A stretch of DNA of 64,000 nucleotides from assembly GCA_907163075.1 (NCBI GenBank), contig CAJQTY010000003.1, positions 114,637 through 178,636 of the forward strand, given 5' to 3'. The position numbers and the translations under genes were made by a program. Source of the stretch: an uncultured Rhodocyclaceae bacterium. GTDB taxonomy: Bacteria; Pseudomonadota; Gammaproteobacteria; Burkholderiales; Rhodocyclaceae. The notes under the pieces are model-generated. The model was given only the letters and a program-made list of their open reading frames with translations, was not told where the DNA came from and searched no databases. How positions within the stretch are numbered: position 1 is the stretch's first letter; each line of letters starts with the position of its first letter. Below are positions 37,493 to 45,781 of the stretch, piece after piece.

Positions 37493-37909
37493 ATGAGCGA
37501 TGTCTTTCATTTTTTGACCAGCGGCGATCTGCGGCTCCTGGCTGAAAAGGCCAAGCGGGTCACTTATGACGCCGGCGAGATCGTCTTGTGCGAAGGGCGT
37601 GAGGCGAAGGGAATCTTTGTGCTTCGCTCGGGTCGGGTGAAGATCGAGAAACGCTTCTCGAAGGCGCCGTATACGATCGCCACGCTCGGTCCGGGAGAAG
37701 TTTTCGGCGAGGTATCGTTCATCGACAGCCGGTTGGCCAGCGCCTCCGTCCTGGCGGTCGAGGCGTCGGAAGCGGATATTCTCGAAAAAGCCGAGGTATT
37801 CTCGCTGCTCGCCTCGGTGCCCCGCCTATCGAGCCGTTTCTATCAATCGCTGGCGCTCAAGCTTTCGGAAAGACTGCGCGCAACGACGGACAATCTGGCC
37901 GGGATTTAG
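37493..37909 (+). CDS. Stand-alone cyclic-nucleotide-binding domain protein
   Basis: 138 aa from the ATG at 37493. The domain shows the usual glycine pattern: DAGEIVLCEGREAKGIFVLRSGRVKI and IATLGPGEVFGEVSFIDSRLAS. Unlike Crp it has no helix-turn-helix; after the barrel there is only one long helix. It may bind a nucleotide or act as a partner-binding module. An upstream start at 37427 is possible; neither has a convincing ribosome site. Convergent with the small 2TM-like gene. Confidence 0.7.
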   Translation: MSDVFHFLTSGDLRLLAEKAKRVTYDAGEIVLCEGREAKGIFVLRSGRVKIEKRFSKAPYTIATLGPGEVFGEVSFIDSRLASASVLAVEASEADILEKAEVFSLLASVPRLSSRFYQSLALKLSERLRATTDNLAGI

Positions 37910-38001
37910 GCTTCGACAAAGCTTGACCGGCGCGGGAGATTGTGGATTTTTTGCCCCGCCTCGCGACGAGAGCTTGCCTGCTCCTGGCCTTCGGGTCTGT
38001 G

Positions 38002-38226
38002 TCAAAGCGGCCGCCCTCGCCGTTTTTCAACCTGCTGACGCTCCCATTGAGGGCCGAGGAACCAGTCGGGCCGAAAGACGCGGAAAGCATGCATCGGAAC
38101 ACCAAACCCCCAACCGCCCATAACCCAGAAAACCCACATTTTGTGCGGCGTAAGTATCGAATTTACCGCAAATAAAATGAGCACGACGATAATGTACCGA
38201 AACAAATGCAGGTAAAAGCCGCGCAA
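38002..38226 (-). CDS. 2TM-domain-like small membrane protein, 5' end next to IS element
   Basis: About 74 aa, read from a TTG at 38226. Two membrane segments (YLHLFRYIIVVLILFAVN and MWVFWVMGGWGFGVPMHAF) match the 2TM-domain pattern, in which a short basic Glu/Arg-rich N-terminal helix precedes FYxHL. In this frame the helix continues upstream (KEAEAFKFVRK) to an in-frame TGA at 38269-38271, three bases from the IS terminal repeat, without any ATG. The native start was therefore probably lost or rearranged by the insertion. Function unknown; it may be a pseudogene. Confidence 0.5.
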   Translation of the reverse strand: MRGFYLHLFRYIIVVLILFAVNSILTPHKMWVFWVMGGWGFGVPMHAFRVFRPDWFLGPQWERQQVEKRRGRPL

Positions 38227-38325
38227 CTTGCGGACGAACTTGAACGCCTCCGCTTCTTTCCCCCTGCGTCAGAATAGTTGTCGCCTCAATAGAATCTCAA
38301 CAATGGGCGGCAATAAAGGATGGAA

Positions 38326-38799
38326 ATGGCAAGGTACTCAGAGAAATTCAAAGGTAGAGTGGTAGCGCGATTGCTGCCGCCAGAAAGTGCGGCGTTGGAC
38401 ATGGTGGCTCGTGAAGTTGGCATTGGTACAGGCACGCTCGAACGTTGGCGAGATGACGTGCTGTCCATGCCCGCCCGAGGGCGGGCATGGACAGCGGCGG
38501 CGCGGCTGGAGGCCGTGATCGTCACGGCAGCGCTGGACGAAGCCGGCCAGAGCGCATGGTGTCGCGAACACGGCGTCTATCCGGACGAACTGCTCCAATG
38601 GCGGAGCAGTGCGACCACCGCACTGGCCGAGCCGGAAGAACTCAGAGCCAGCCCACAAGCCACCCGGCAAGACAAGAAACGTATCAAGGAACTCGAACGC
38701 GAGTTGCTGCGCAAGGACCGGGCACTCGCCGAAACGGCAGCCCTGCTGGTGCTCTCAAAAAAAGTCGCGGCGATCTTCAACAAGGGAGAGGACGAATGA
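38326..38799 (+). CDS. IS3-family transposase OrfA
   Basis: 157 aa from the ATG at 38326, with AAAGGA five bases upstream. An N-terminal helix-turn-helix (residues 1-45, DMVAREVGIGTGTLERWRDD) binds DNA, and a leucine-zipper-like helix near the end (IKELERELLRKDRAL) should mediate oligomerisation. A run of seven A at 38757-38763 (A AAA AAA G in its frame) is a good slippery site for -1 frameshifting into orfB, whose frame is open from 38487. It also ends in an ATGA overlap with the orfB start. Confidence 0.9.
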   Translation: MARYSEKFKGRVVARLLPPESAALDMVAREVGIGTGTLERWRDDVLSMPARGRAWTAAARLEAVIVTAALDEAGQSAWCREHGVYPDELLQWRSSATTALAEPEELRASPQATRQDKKRIKELERELLRKDRALAETAALLVLSKKVAAIFNKGEDE

Positions 38800-39887
38800 T
38801 CGGCCTCGAAGACCGCCAGGCGCTGGTCCGAGATATCCATGCTGCCCATGCGGCCGGGGCACGGCTCAAACCGGCCTGCGCAATGGCGGGCATCGACCTG
38901 CGCACCCTCCAGCGCTGGCAGGCAAGCGCTGGGCTGATCGGCGGCGATCGCCGGCCACAGGCCGTTCGCCCGCCCTCCGGTCACGCCCTGACCACGGCCG
39001 AGCGGGCGCACGTGCTGGCCGTGGCCAACGAACCTCGCTTTGCGGCCGTGCCGCCGGCACGCATTGTGCCGATACTGGCGGATGAAGGCATTTACCTGGC
39101 CAGCGAATCCACCTTCAACCGGGTACTCAAGGCCCACGGCCAAACCACCCACCGTGGGCGCGCCAAGGCGCCGAAGCAACGGCGACCGCCGACCACGCAT
39201 ATCGCTACCGAACCGCGCCAGGTGTGGTGCTGGGACATGACCTATCTGCCAGCCCAGGTGCAGGGTCGATGGTTTCACCTCTACCTCATCCTCGACCTGT
39301 ATAGCCGCAAGATTGTCGGCTGGGAGGTGCATGACAGCGATCACGCCGATCATGCGGCGCATCTGGTGCGCCGTACGGCGCTGGCCGAGGGTATTGCCGC
39401 GCTGAACAGCAAGCCCGTCTTGCACGGTGACAACGGCGCGACGCTCAAGGCGACGACGGTGCTGGCGATGCTCAACTGGTTGGGTGTCAATCCCTCGTAT
39501 TCGCGGCCCCGGGTCAGCGATGACAACGCTTACGCCGAGTCGCTGTTTCGCACCGCCAAATACCGCCCTGAGTTTCCTGCCAAAGGCTTTGCCGAGCTCG
39601 ACGATGCCCGTGCCTGGGCGGTCAGCTTCGTGCATTGGTACAACGTCGAGCATCGCCACAGTGGCATTCGTTACGTCAGCCCGGCCCAGCGCCATGCCGG
39701 CGAGGATCGGGCAATACTGGCGGCCCGCCATTCCTTGTATGCCTCGGCACGCGAACTCAACCCCGCACGCTGGTCAGGGAAAACGCGAAGCTGGACGCCC
39801 GTCGGTGCCGTGACACTCAATCCCGAACGCGATTGCATCGCCAACGCGCGTTCGGAAGACAAGCATATTCAGCCGTTGGCTGCATGA
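38796..39887 (+). CDS. IS3-family transposase OrfB (DDE catalytic subunit)
   Basis: 363 aa. Catalytic triad Asp147 (WDMTYL), Asp212 (HGDNGA) and Glu248 (NAYAESLF), with 35 residues between the last two, plus Lys seven residues after the Glu: the DD(35)E pattern of IS3 elements. The N-terminal part carries an extra DNA-binding region. Apparently intact, so the element could still be active. Confidence 0.93.
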   Translation: MIGLEDRQALVRDIHAAHAAGARLKPACAMAGIDLRTLQRWQASAGLIGGDRRPQAVRPPSGHALTTAERAHVLAVANEPRFAAVPPARIVPILADEGIYLASESTFNRVLKAHGQTTHRGRAKAPKQRRPPTTHIATEPRQVWCWDMTYLPAQVQGRWFHLYLILDLYSRKIVGWEVHDSDHADHAAHLVRRTALAEGIAALNSKPVLHGDNGATLKATTVLAMLNWLGVNPSYSRPRVSDDNAYAESLFRTAKYRPEFPAKGFAELDDARAWAVSFVHWYNVEHRHSGIRYVSPAQRHAGEDRAILAARHSLYASARELNPARWSGKTRSWTPVGAVTLNPERDCIANARSEDKHIQPLAA

Positions 39888-40035
39888 CCGAGGCGACAAC
39901 TACCTTGACGCGCGCCGGGTTTGGCATAGTAACTGTTAAACTATTTGCCATGGTCAATGCATGAACGCGCAATAAACGCGGTTCGCCGTCAATTGGCATC
40001 GTGGCACCAATCGCCTAGATGCGGAGGTGGAAACA

Positions 40036-41319
40036 GTGAAAGTCCTGATCGTCGAGCCATCGGCCTTCGTCGGCGCAGTTCTGAGCAACCTTTGCCGCAA
40101 GTACGGGCTGATACCACAAATCGCGGCGTCGGGCACAGCGGGGTTGGAAATGCTTCGCGCAGTCAGCCCTGATTTGATCGTCATGTCCTACGAGTTGAGC
40201 GACATGAACGGGAGCCAATTCTTCAGCCGCGCGAGGGCGGTTCGCAATGTCCGTGGCGTACCGGGGGTCATGTTCTCCTGCAACGAAAAACGGTCGGTCA
40301 TCATGGAGGCGCTTAGCGCCGGAATCACCGACTGTTTTTCGAAAAACGACATGCGGCGCCTCGAAGATTTCCTGAAACATTTTGCCGAAGCCGCGACCGC
40401 CCGCTTCAGCGGCCGGGTGATGCTGGTCGAAGACAGCGAAACCGCGGCAATATTTGCCCGCGGCGTGCTTGAAGAAATGGGCTTGCAAATCGACACCTTC
40501 GCTTCGGCTGAACAGGCCGTCCGCGCATTCGCTCAGCGAAATTACGACCTGATACTCTGCGATTACATACTTTCAGGCTCGATGTCGGGCCTCGGGGTCA
40601 TTCGTGCGGTACGCGATACCGTCGGGCGCAAGGCATTGACACCAATTCTGGCCATGTCTTCGCTGGTCGATACGACACGCAAGGTGGAGATTCTTCGCAA
40701 TGGCGCCAGCGACTTCGTCTTCAAGCCGGTCGTCCCGGAAGAATTGCGCGTTCGTATCAGCAATCTGCTTAACGCCCAAATATTGATGCGGCAACTTGAG
40801 GCGCAGCGCCAGGCGATGAAGGACATGGCCATGCACGATCAGCTGACAAGCCTTTTCAATCGGCACTATCTACAGGAGGCACTGCCGGGAATGCTCGTCG
40901 ATGCGGACAAGCACGGCGGGTCGCTTTGTCTGGCCATTGTCGATATCGACCATTTCAAGGAAGTTAACGATATTCATGGTCACGACGTCGGCGACAAAGT
41001 TTTGATCGAAGTGGCACACACATTGATGGAATTCGCCGGCTGCGACGATATTGTCGCCCGCTACGGTGGTGAAGAGTTCGTGCTGATCATGCGCGATGAC
41101 GTCCTCGATGCCGCCTACGATCGTCTCGATGCAATCAGACGCGCAATCGCGGCCAGAAATCCGGCCGGCATACCGCTGAAGATCAGCGCTGGCCTGGCCG
41201 CGCGACAGATCGGGGAAAGCTACGGCTCCCTGTTTCGCCGTGCTGACAAAGCCGTTTATCAGGCCAAAGCGAGCGGTCGGAATCGGATCGAGATCAACCG
41301 CGACAAACACGAGTGCTGA
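40036..41319 (+). CDS. Diguanylate cyclase with two receiver domains (first degenerate)
   Basis: 427 aa from GTG at 40036; GGAGG lies 8 bases upstream, favouring it over a GTG nine bases earlier. Receiver 1 (1-120) has Ser51 where the phospho-aspartate is expected (LIVMSYELSDMNG) and lacks the acidic pair, so it is probably not phosphorylated. Receiver 2 (127-245) has the acidic pair in LVEDS and Asp176 in ILCDYIL, so it should be functional. The GGDEF domain has GGEEF at 344-348 and the metal Asp in IVDIDHFK. There is no RxxD inhibitory site. It makes c-di-GMP. Orphan regulator; no kinase nearby. Confidence 0.92.
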   Translation: MKVLIVEPSAFVGAVLSNLCRKYGLIPQIAASGTAGLEMLRAVSPDLIVMSYELSDMNGSQFFSRARAVRNVRGVPGVMFSCNEKRSVIMEALSAGITDCFSKNDMRRLEDFLKHFAEAATARFSGRVMLVEDSETAAIFARGVLEEMGLQIDTFASAEQAVRAFAQRNYDLILCDYILSGSMSGLGVIRAVRDTVGRKALTPILAMSSLVDTTRKVEILRNGASDFVFKPVVPEELRVRISNLLNAQILMRQLEAQRQAMKDMAMHDQLTSLFNRHYLQEALPGMLVDADKHGGSLCLAIVDIDHFKEVNDIHGHDVGDKVLIEVAHTLMEFAGCDDIVARYGGEEFVLIMRDDVLDAAYDRLDAIRRAIAARNPAGIPLKISAGLAARQIGESYGSLFRRADKAVYQAKASGRNRIEINRDKHEC

Positions 41320-41354
41320 ACCCGGCCGAGCACCACCGGATAGCGCACGGCCGG

Positions 41355-41975
41355 CTATTTCCCTGAAGCCAGCGCCTTGTTGATCGCGGCGGTGATGCTT
41401 GCCGGCGGACTACCGTGCTGCAGCATGTCGACCAGTTTGCCGTCCGCGGCGATGATATAGGTGATCGACGAGTGGTCGACGGCATAGTTGCCGTCCGCGT
41501 CCTTCGGATGCTTGCGGTAGCTTGAACCATACATCCGGGCGACCGACGCGACCTGCTCGGGTGTTCCCGTGGCGCCAAGCAGGCGCGGATGGAAGAAGGG
41601 AACGTAGTCCGCCAGGCGCTGCGGTGTATCGCGCTCCGGATCGACCGAGACGAACAAGCCCTGCACCTTCTGCAACGCTGCCGCGTCGAGCGCGGAAAGG
41701 CCTTGCGCGATCAGCGACAGTGAGGTCAGGCAGACATCCGGGCAGTAGGTATAGCCGAAATACATCACGACGACCTTGCCGCGGAAATCGGCCAGTGCCA
41801 CGGGGCCGTCGCTCCCGGCCAGGACGAAATCGCCGCCGCTCGGCTGGCTGGCCAGGGCCAGGCGCTGGCCCGGTTGCGGCACGGCTGTGTTGTCCGGCTG
41901 CCAGACAAAAAGCATCCAGACCAGTATTCCGGCAAGAACGAGGGCAAGGGCGGCGAGGATGGTTTTGCTGTTCAT
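41355..41975 (-). CDS. SCO1/SenC-type copper chaperone
   Basis: 206 aa with an N-terminal membrane anchor (residues 5-25) and a thioredoxin fold. The copper ligands are Cys78 and Cys82 (TYCPDVC) and His168 (DHSSITY). SCO proteins deliver copper to the CuA centre of cytochrome oxidase; next to nosZ, which also has a CuA site, delivery to NosZ is a reasonable inference. It is divergent from nosZ and shares the 197-bp intergenic region with the Fnr/Dnr-type box. Confidence 0.9.
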   Translation of the reverse strand: MNSKTILAALALVLAGILVWMLFVWQPDNTAVPQPGQRLALASQPSGGDFVLAGSDGPVALADFRGKVVVMYFGYTYCPDVCLTSLSLIAQGLSALDAAALQKVQGLFVSVDPERDTPQRLADYVPFFHPRLLGATGTPEQVASVARMYGSSYRKHPKDADGNYAVDHSSITYIIAADGKLVDMLQHGSPPASITAAINKALASGK

Positions 41976-42055
41976 TGGTAAACGTCTCGTGCACCTCCAG
42001 GAAGCCGGCGGTGCGTTTGAAGGGAGGATTCGGCAACTTCCGTGCCGAGCGAAAC

Positions 42056-42097
42056 TTGATACAGGTCAAAGATTGTACCGGTCGGCAGTGCCATGCT
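42056..42097 (+). promoter_or_regulatory. Fnr/Dnr-type box and -10 region of the nosZ promoter
   Basis: TTGAT-ACAG-GTCAA (42056-42069) matches the Fnr/Dnr consensus TTGAT-N4-ATCAA with one mismatch. A weak -10 (CATGCT, 42092-42097) sits at the offset expected for a class II activated promoter with the box centred at -41.5. Transcription would start near 42104 and leave a ~70-base leader before nosZ. The same box may act on the divergent SCO gene. Confidence 0.65.
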
Positions 42098-42172
42098 CCG
42101 CGACATATTGCCGCAGTGGCATTTTGCCGCATGGGCGATCGGGGTTCCCCACAAAAAATCGGGAGGGTCGTT

Positions 42173-44473
42173 ATGAAAATGCATTTGAAACAGACGGTAT
42201 CCGTACTGCTGGTCGCAGGACTCGGCCTGGCGGCGACCGGAGCCGCGTACTCCGCGGAGTCGCTGCAGGACGTCATGAAACGCCGCAACCTGTCGCAGCA
42301 GGATCTGCTGGCCGCATCGAAGACCTATGTGCCGACGGGCAAGCGTGATGAATTCGTGGCTTTCAGTTCCGGCGGCCAATCCGGACAGGTCATTGTGTAT
42401 GGCGTTCCGTCCATGCGCATTCTCAAGTACATCGCCGTGTTCACACCCGAGCCGTGGCAAGGCTACGGTTTTGACGAAGAATCGAAAGCCGTCCTGCGTC
42501 AAGGCAACATCGACGGCAAGGAAATCAACTGGGGCGACACGCACCACCCGGCGATTTCCGAGACCGACGGCAAATACGACGGCCAGTTCCTGTTCATCAA
42601 CGACAAGGCCAATCCGCGTCTGGCCTTGCTTGACCTGCGCGACTTCGAAACCAAGCAGATCGTCGTTAACCCGATCTTCAAATCCGAACACGGTGGCGCT
42701 TTTGTCACGCCGAACACCGAATACGTGATTGAAGCCGCACAGTACGCGACGCCGCTCGAGAACAAGAAGTTCTACCCGCTCGAAGAGTTCAACGACAAGT
42801 ATCGCGGCGGCATCACCTACTGGAAGTTCGACCGCAAGGAAGGCCGCCTCGATCCGTCGAAGTCGTTCTCGCTCGAATTGCCGCCCTACTCGCAGGATTT
42901 GTCGGATGCTGGCAAGGGCCCGTCGGATGGCTGGTCATTTACCAATTCCTTCTGTTCCGAACGCTACGTCGGCGGCATCGAGAAGGGTCGTCCGCCCTAT
43001 GAAGCGGGCTGTTCCGCCAAGGACACCGACTATCTGCACGTCATCAACTGGAAAAAAGCCGCTGAACTTGTTGCCGCCGGCAAGGCCAAAAAGATCAACG
43101 GCCACAACGTCCTGATGATGGAAACGGCGATCAAGGAAGGCATCCTCTTCCTGATTCCGGAACCAAAGTCACCGCACGGCGTTGATGTCACACCGGACGG
43201 CAAGTTGCTGGTCGTTGCCGGCAAGCTCGACACCCACGTATCCGTCTTCTCCTTTGAAAAGATCATGGCGGCCATCAAGGCCGGCAAGTTCGAATCCAAG
43301 GATCCCTACGGCATCCCGGTGATCGCCATGAAGGACGCCCTGCACACCCAGGTGGAGCTGGGTCTTGGCCCGCTGCATACCCAGTACGATTCAAAGCCCT
43401 GTATCGCCTATACGTCACTGTACGTGGACAGCCAGGTCGCCAAGTGGAACTACTGTGAAGGCAAGGTTCTCGACAAACTGAGCATTCACTACAACATTGG
43501 TCACCTGATGACCATGGAAGGCGACTCGACTGATCCGAAAGGTCGCTATCTGGTGGCGCTGAACAAGCTGTCGATCGACCGATTCAACCCGGTCGGCCCG
43601 CTGCATCCGCAGAACCACCAGTTGATCGACATCAGCAATGACAAGATGCAGCTTCTCTACGATATGCCTCTGCCACTCGGTGAACCGCACTACGTGGTCG
43701 CCATCGAAGCCGCCAAGCTGAAACCGGCTGTACGTTACAAGGTCGGCACCAACAGCCGTACTGACCAGCCGAACCCGGGTGCAGTGCGGGCCGGTGAGGA
43801 ACATACCGACAAGAAGGGCAACAAGGTTGAAGTCTTCGGCACTCTGATCCGCTCGCACATCACGCCGGAAACGATCGAAGTTGAAGTTGGCGACGAAGTA
43901 ACGATCCACCTGACCAACCTGGAGCGTGCGCAGGACGAAACCCACGGTTTCACCGTATCGACCTACAACGTGCATGCGTCAGTTGAGCCGGGCAAGACCG
44001 TTACGGTCAAGTTCAAGGCCGACAAGGAAGGTGTGTACCCGTACTACTGCACGGAGTTCTGTTCGGCGCTGCACCTTGAAATGCAGGGTTACCTGCTGGT
44101 CAAGCCGAAGGGCTGGAAGCCGGGCAAGACGGCGGCAAGCAGTGCCGGTGCCACCTACACCGAAACCGACTACAAGGCGCAGCTGAAGAAGGTTGCCGAT
44201 ACGCAGGCGGTGATCGATTCTGTTGTCGGCTACATCACCAGCACCAACTTCAAGGACTTCCCGGATGTCGTGAACCTGGTCGACGATGCCACCGACCAAC
44301 TGGGCAAGATCAAGGAGGCCAAGGCCAAGGCGGACGAAGCGGCAGCCAAGAAGGACTGGAACCAGGCAACCTTGTGGACCGAGCAGATCTGGCAATACCA
44401 GGTCAAGGCGGCTGACATCGGTCTGCGAGCCAAAACTTTCCTTGAGCAGAACGGTGCCAAGAAGATCAAGTAA
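42173..44473 (+). CDS. nosZ: Nitrous oxide reductase, clade II (Sec-exported)
   Basis: 766 aa from the ATG at 42173 (GGGAGGG ahead). Residues 1-28 are a Sec signal peptide without twin arginines, a clade II hallmark. The beta-propeller holds the probable CuZ histidines: His124/125 (DTHHP), 173 (SEHGG), 335 (SPHGVD), 402 (GPLHTQ), 482 (HPQNHQL) and 506 (EPHYVV). The cupredoxin domain has the CuA set His591, Cys626, Cys630, His634 and Met637 (CTEFCSALHLEMQG). A helical C-terminal extension (about 660-766) is also typical of clade II. It reduces N2O to N2 in the periplasm. All ligands are intact. Confidence 0.97.
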   Translation: MKMHLKQTVSVLLVAGLGLAATGAAYSAESLQDVMKRRNLSQQDLLAASKTYVPTGKRDEFVAFSSGGQSGQVIVYGVPSMRILKYIAVFTPEPWQGYGFDEESKAVLRQGNIDGKEINWGDTHHPAISETDGKYDGQFLFINDKANPRLALLDLRDFETKQIVVNPIFKSEHGGAFVTPNTEYVIEAAQYATPLENKKFYPLEEFNDKYRGGITYWKFDRKEGRLDPSKSFSLELPPYSQDLSDAGKGPSDGWSFTNSFCSERYVGGIEKGRPPYEAGCSAKDTDYLHVINWKKAAELVAAGKAKKINGHNVLMMETAIKEGILFLIPEPKSPHGVDVTPDGKLLVVAGKLDTHVSVFSFEKIMAAIKAGKFESKDPYGIPVIAMKDALHTQVELGLGPLHTQYDSKPCIAYTSLYVDSQVAKWNYCEGKVLDKLSIHYNIGHLMTMEGDSTDPKGRYLVALNKLSIDRFNPVGPLHPQNHQLIDISNDKMQLLYDMPLPLGEPHYVVAIEAAKLKPAVRYKVGTNSRTDQPNPGAVRAGEEHTDKKGNKVEVFGTLIRSHITPETIEVEVGDEVTIHLTNLERAQDETHGFTVSTYNVHASVEPGKTVTVKFKADKEGVYPYYCTEFCSALHLEMQGYLLVKPKGWKPGKTAASSAGATYTETDYKAQLKKVADTQAVIDSVVGYITSTNFKDFPDVVNLVDDATDQLGKIKEAKAKADEAAAKKDWNQATLWTEQIWQYQVKAADIGLRAKTFLEQNGAKKIK

Positions 44474-44503
44474 GCCGCTCTTGACCTAACACAAAGAAAT
44501 TTG

Positions 44504-44530
44504 CGGGGAGCGGCGTTAGCCTGTTCCCCG
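44504..44530 (+). terminator. Hairpin after nosZ, possible attenuator
   Basis: CGGGGA and TCCCCG arms with additional inner pairing, followed by a pyrimidine-rich GTTTCTTCATTT. Only 26 bases further the nosC1 gene starts, so partial termination or protection of the nosZ transcript end is more likely than a full stop. Confidence 0.5.
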
Positions 44531-44555
44531 TTTCTTCATTTAGAAGGGAAATAGC

Positions 44556-44864
44556 ATGAAAAAGATAATGACATTTGTTGCCCTCGCGACTCTTGCTTCG
44601 ATGTCCGCGATGGCCGCCGACGGAGCCAAGCTGTATGCGGAAAAAACCTGCATAGCCTGTCACGGGAAGGATGGAAACAAGCCGCTGATGCCCGACTATC
44701 CGAAGATTGCCGGCCAGAACAAGGCTTATGCTGAAAAGCAGATGAAAGACATCAAGAGCGGGGCGCGTGCCAATGGCAACAGCGCCGCGATGAAGGGAGT
44801 GATGGCAATCGTTAACGACGAGGAAATCAAGGCACTCGCCGAATTCGTTTCGCAAATGAAATGA
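44556..44864 (+). CDS. nosC1: Monoheme cytochrome c (NosC1-type)
   Basis: 102 aa. A Sec signal peptide ends at AMA (residue 21), then a single heme site CIACH and a probable axial Met in the C-terminal half (AAMKGVM). Class I c-type, c553-like. In clade II nos clusters two small cytochromes accompany nosZ and are thought to pass electrons to it; the symbol is given by position. Good ribosome site AGAAGGGAAA. Confidence 0.85.
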   Translation: MKKIMTFVALATLASMSAMAADGAKLYAEKTCIACHGKDGNKPLMPDYPKIAGQNKAYAEKQMKDIKSGARANGNSAAMKGVMAIVNDEEIKALAEFVSQMK

Positions 44865-44909
44865 GACTGATCCGAGCCGCGCACATGCGGTCTGTGGTGA
44901 GTGTTCTGC

Positions 44910-44951
44910 TTGATGCGCGTCAAATCAATATCAATGTATGGGTGCTAGATT
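44910..44951 (+). promoter_or_regulatory. Second Fnr/Dnr-type box with -10, upstream of nosC2
   Basis: TTGAT-GCGC-GTCAA (44910-44923) has exactly the same half-sites as the nosZ box. TAGATT at 44946-44951 is a good -10 at the same 29.5-bp offset from the box centre. This predicts an internal promoter with transcription starting near 44958, 30 bases before nosC2, so nosC2 and the downstream genes could be expressed separately from nosZ. Confidence 0.65.
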
Positions 44952-44987
44952 GACCTTACCGAATTTCTCAAAGGCCAAGGATTTCCA

Positions 44988-45764
44988 ATGAAAAAACTGA
45001 TCATCGCCGCTTCTCTTGCCATAATCGCCATCGGCGCCGCCCACGCAGCCCCTCCCGCCGCCAAGAAAGAGGGGATCGAGAGCAAGGATTACAAGTGGAA
45101 CGCCCAGGAAGGCGAAAAGATTGAAGCGCTGACCAAGAAAGGTGACAAAAAGAATGGCGAGGAGGCCTATGAGGTCTGTGGCGCCTGCCACTTGCCTTCT
45201 GGCGCCGGGCGTACGGACGGTACATTTCCGCAACTCGCCGGGCAGCATTCAACCGTGCTGATCAAGCAAATGGCTGATATCCGCGCCGGTCTGCGTGACA
45301 ACCCGACGATGTATCCGTTTGCCGCTACGCTGACCGATGCACAGGAATTGGCCGACGTTTCAGCCTACATCGAATCGCTGTGCATCCCGGTCGATCATGG
45401 CAAGTACGACTCCAAACCTCTGGATAGCGCCAAGGACTGGAAGGCGCCTGCGGATACTGCGCAGCAACTGGCACAAGGCAGGGAGCTGTACGAGAAAGAG
45501 TGCAAGACCTGCCACGGTGCAAACGGTGAAGGCGTCAAGGACAAGTTCTACCCGGTAATCGCCGGTCAGCACTACAAGTACCTGCTGCGTCAAATGACCG
45601 AGATTCGCGATGGCAAGCGTCGTAACGCCAACCCGGACATGGTCTCGATCATCAAGAAATACGACGACAAGCAACTGGTTGCCATTTCTGCATACCAGTC
45701 GAGCCTGGTCATGCCGGGCAATATGTGCAAGCCAAAGGCCGGGGCACCGGCCAAAAAGAAGTAG
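44988..45764 (+). CDS. nosC2: Diheme cytochrome c (NosC2-type, c4-like)
   Basis: 258 aa with a signal peptide (cleavage near AHA, residue 20) and two heme motifs, CGACH (about residue 65) and CKTCH (about 168), in two homologous halves as in cytochrome c4. A Lys-rich C-terminal tail follows. Probable periplasmic electron carrier between the quinol side and NosZ. It has its own Fnr/Dnr-type promoter. Confidence 0.87.
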   Translation: MKKLIIAASLAIIAIGAAHAAPPAAKKEGIESKDYKWNAQEGEKIEALTKKGDKKNGEEAYEVCGACHLPSGAGRTDGTFPQLAGQHSTVLIKQMADIRAGLRDNPTMYPFAATLTDAQELADVSAYIESLCIPVDHGKYDSKPLDSAKDWKAPADTAQQLAQGRELYEKECKTCHGANGEGVKDKFYPVIAGQHYKYLLRQMTEIRDGKRRNANPDMVSIIKKYDDKQLVAISAYQSSLVMPGNMCKPKAGAPAKKK

Positions 45765-45781
45765 CGATCCTGATGCAACCA

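Larger units (their letters stand above)
38275..39902 (+). mobile_element. IS3-family insertion sequence
   Basis: 1.63 kb bounded by TAGTTGTCGCCTC (38275-38287) and its reverse complement GAGGCGACAACTA (39890-39902), a 13-bp perfect terminal inverted repeat. It contains orfA and orfB of an IS3-type transposase. I see no clean 3-5 bp target duplication (flanks GAA and CCT). This means the exact boundary is off by a few bases or the flanks were later rearranged. It separates the 2TM-like gene from the GGDEF gene. Confidence 0.88.

Noticed and set aside
38272-39905. Target-site duplication of the IS3 element
   Set aside because: Checked 3-5 bp next to the 13-bp ends and for ends shifted inward; no direct repeat matches.
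39945-39957. TTGCCATGGTCAA upstream of the GGDEF gene as an Fnr-type box
   Set aside because: It is a 13-base dyad with the wrong spacing for the 14-base Fnr/Dnr site.
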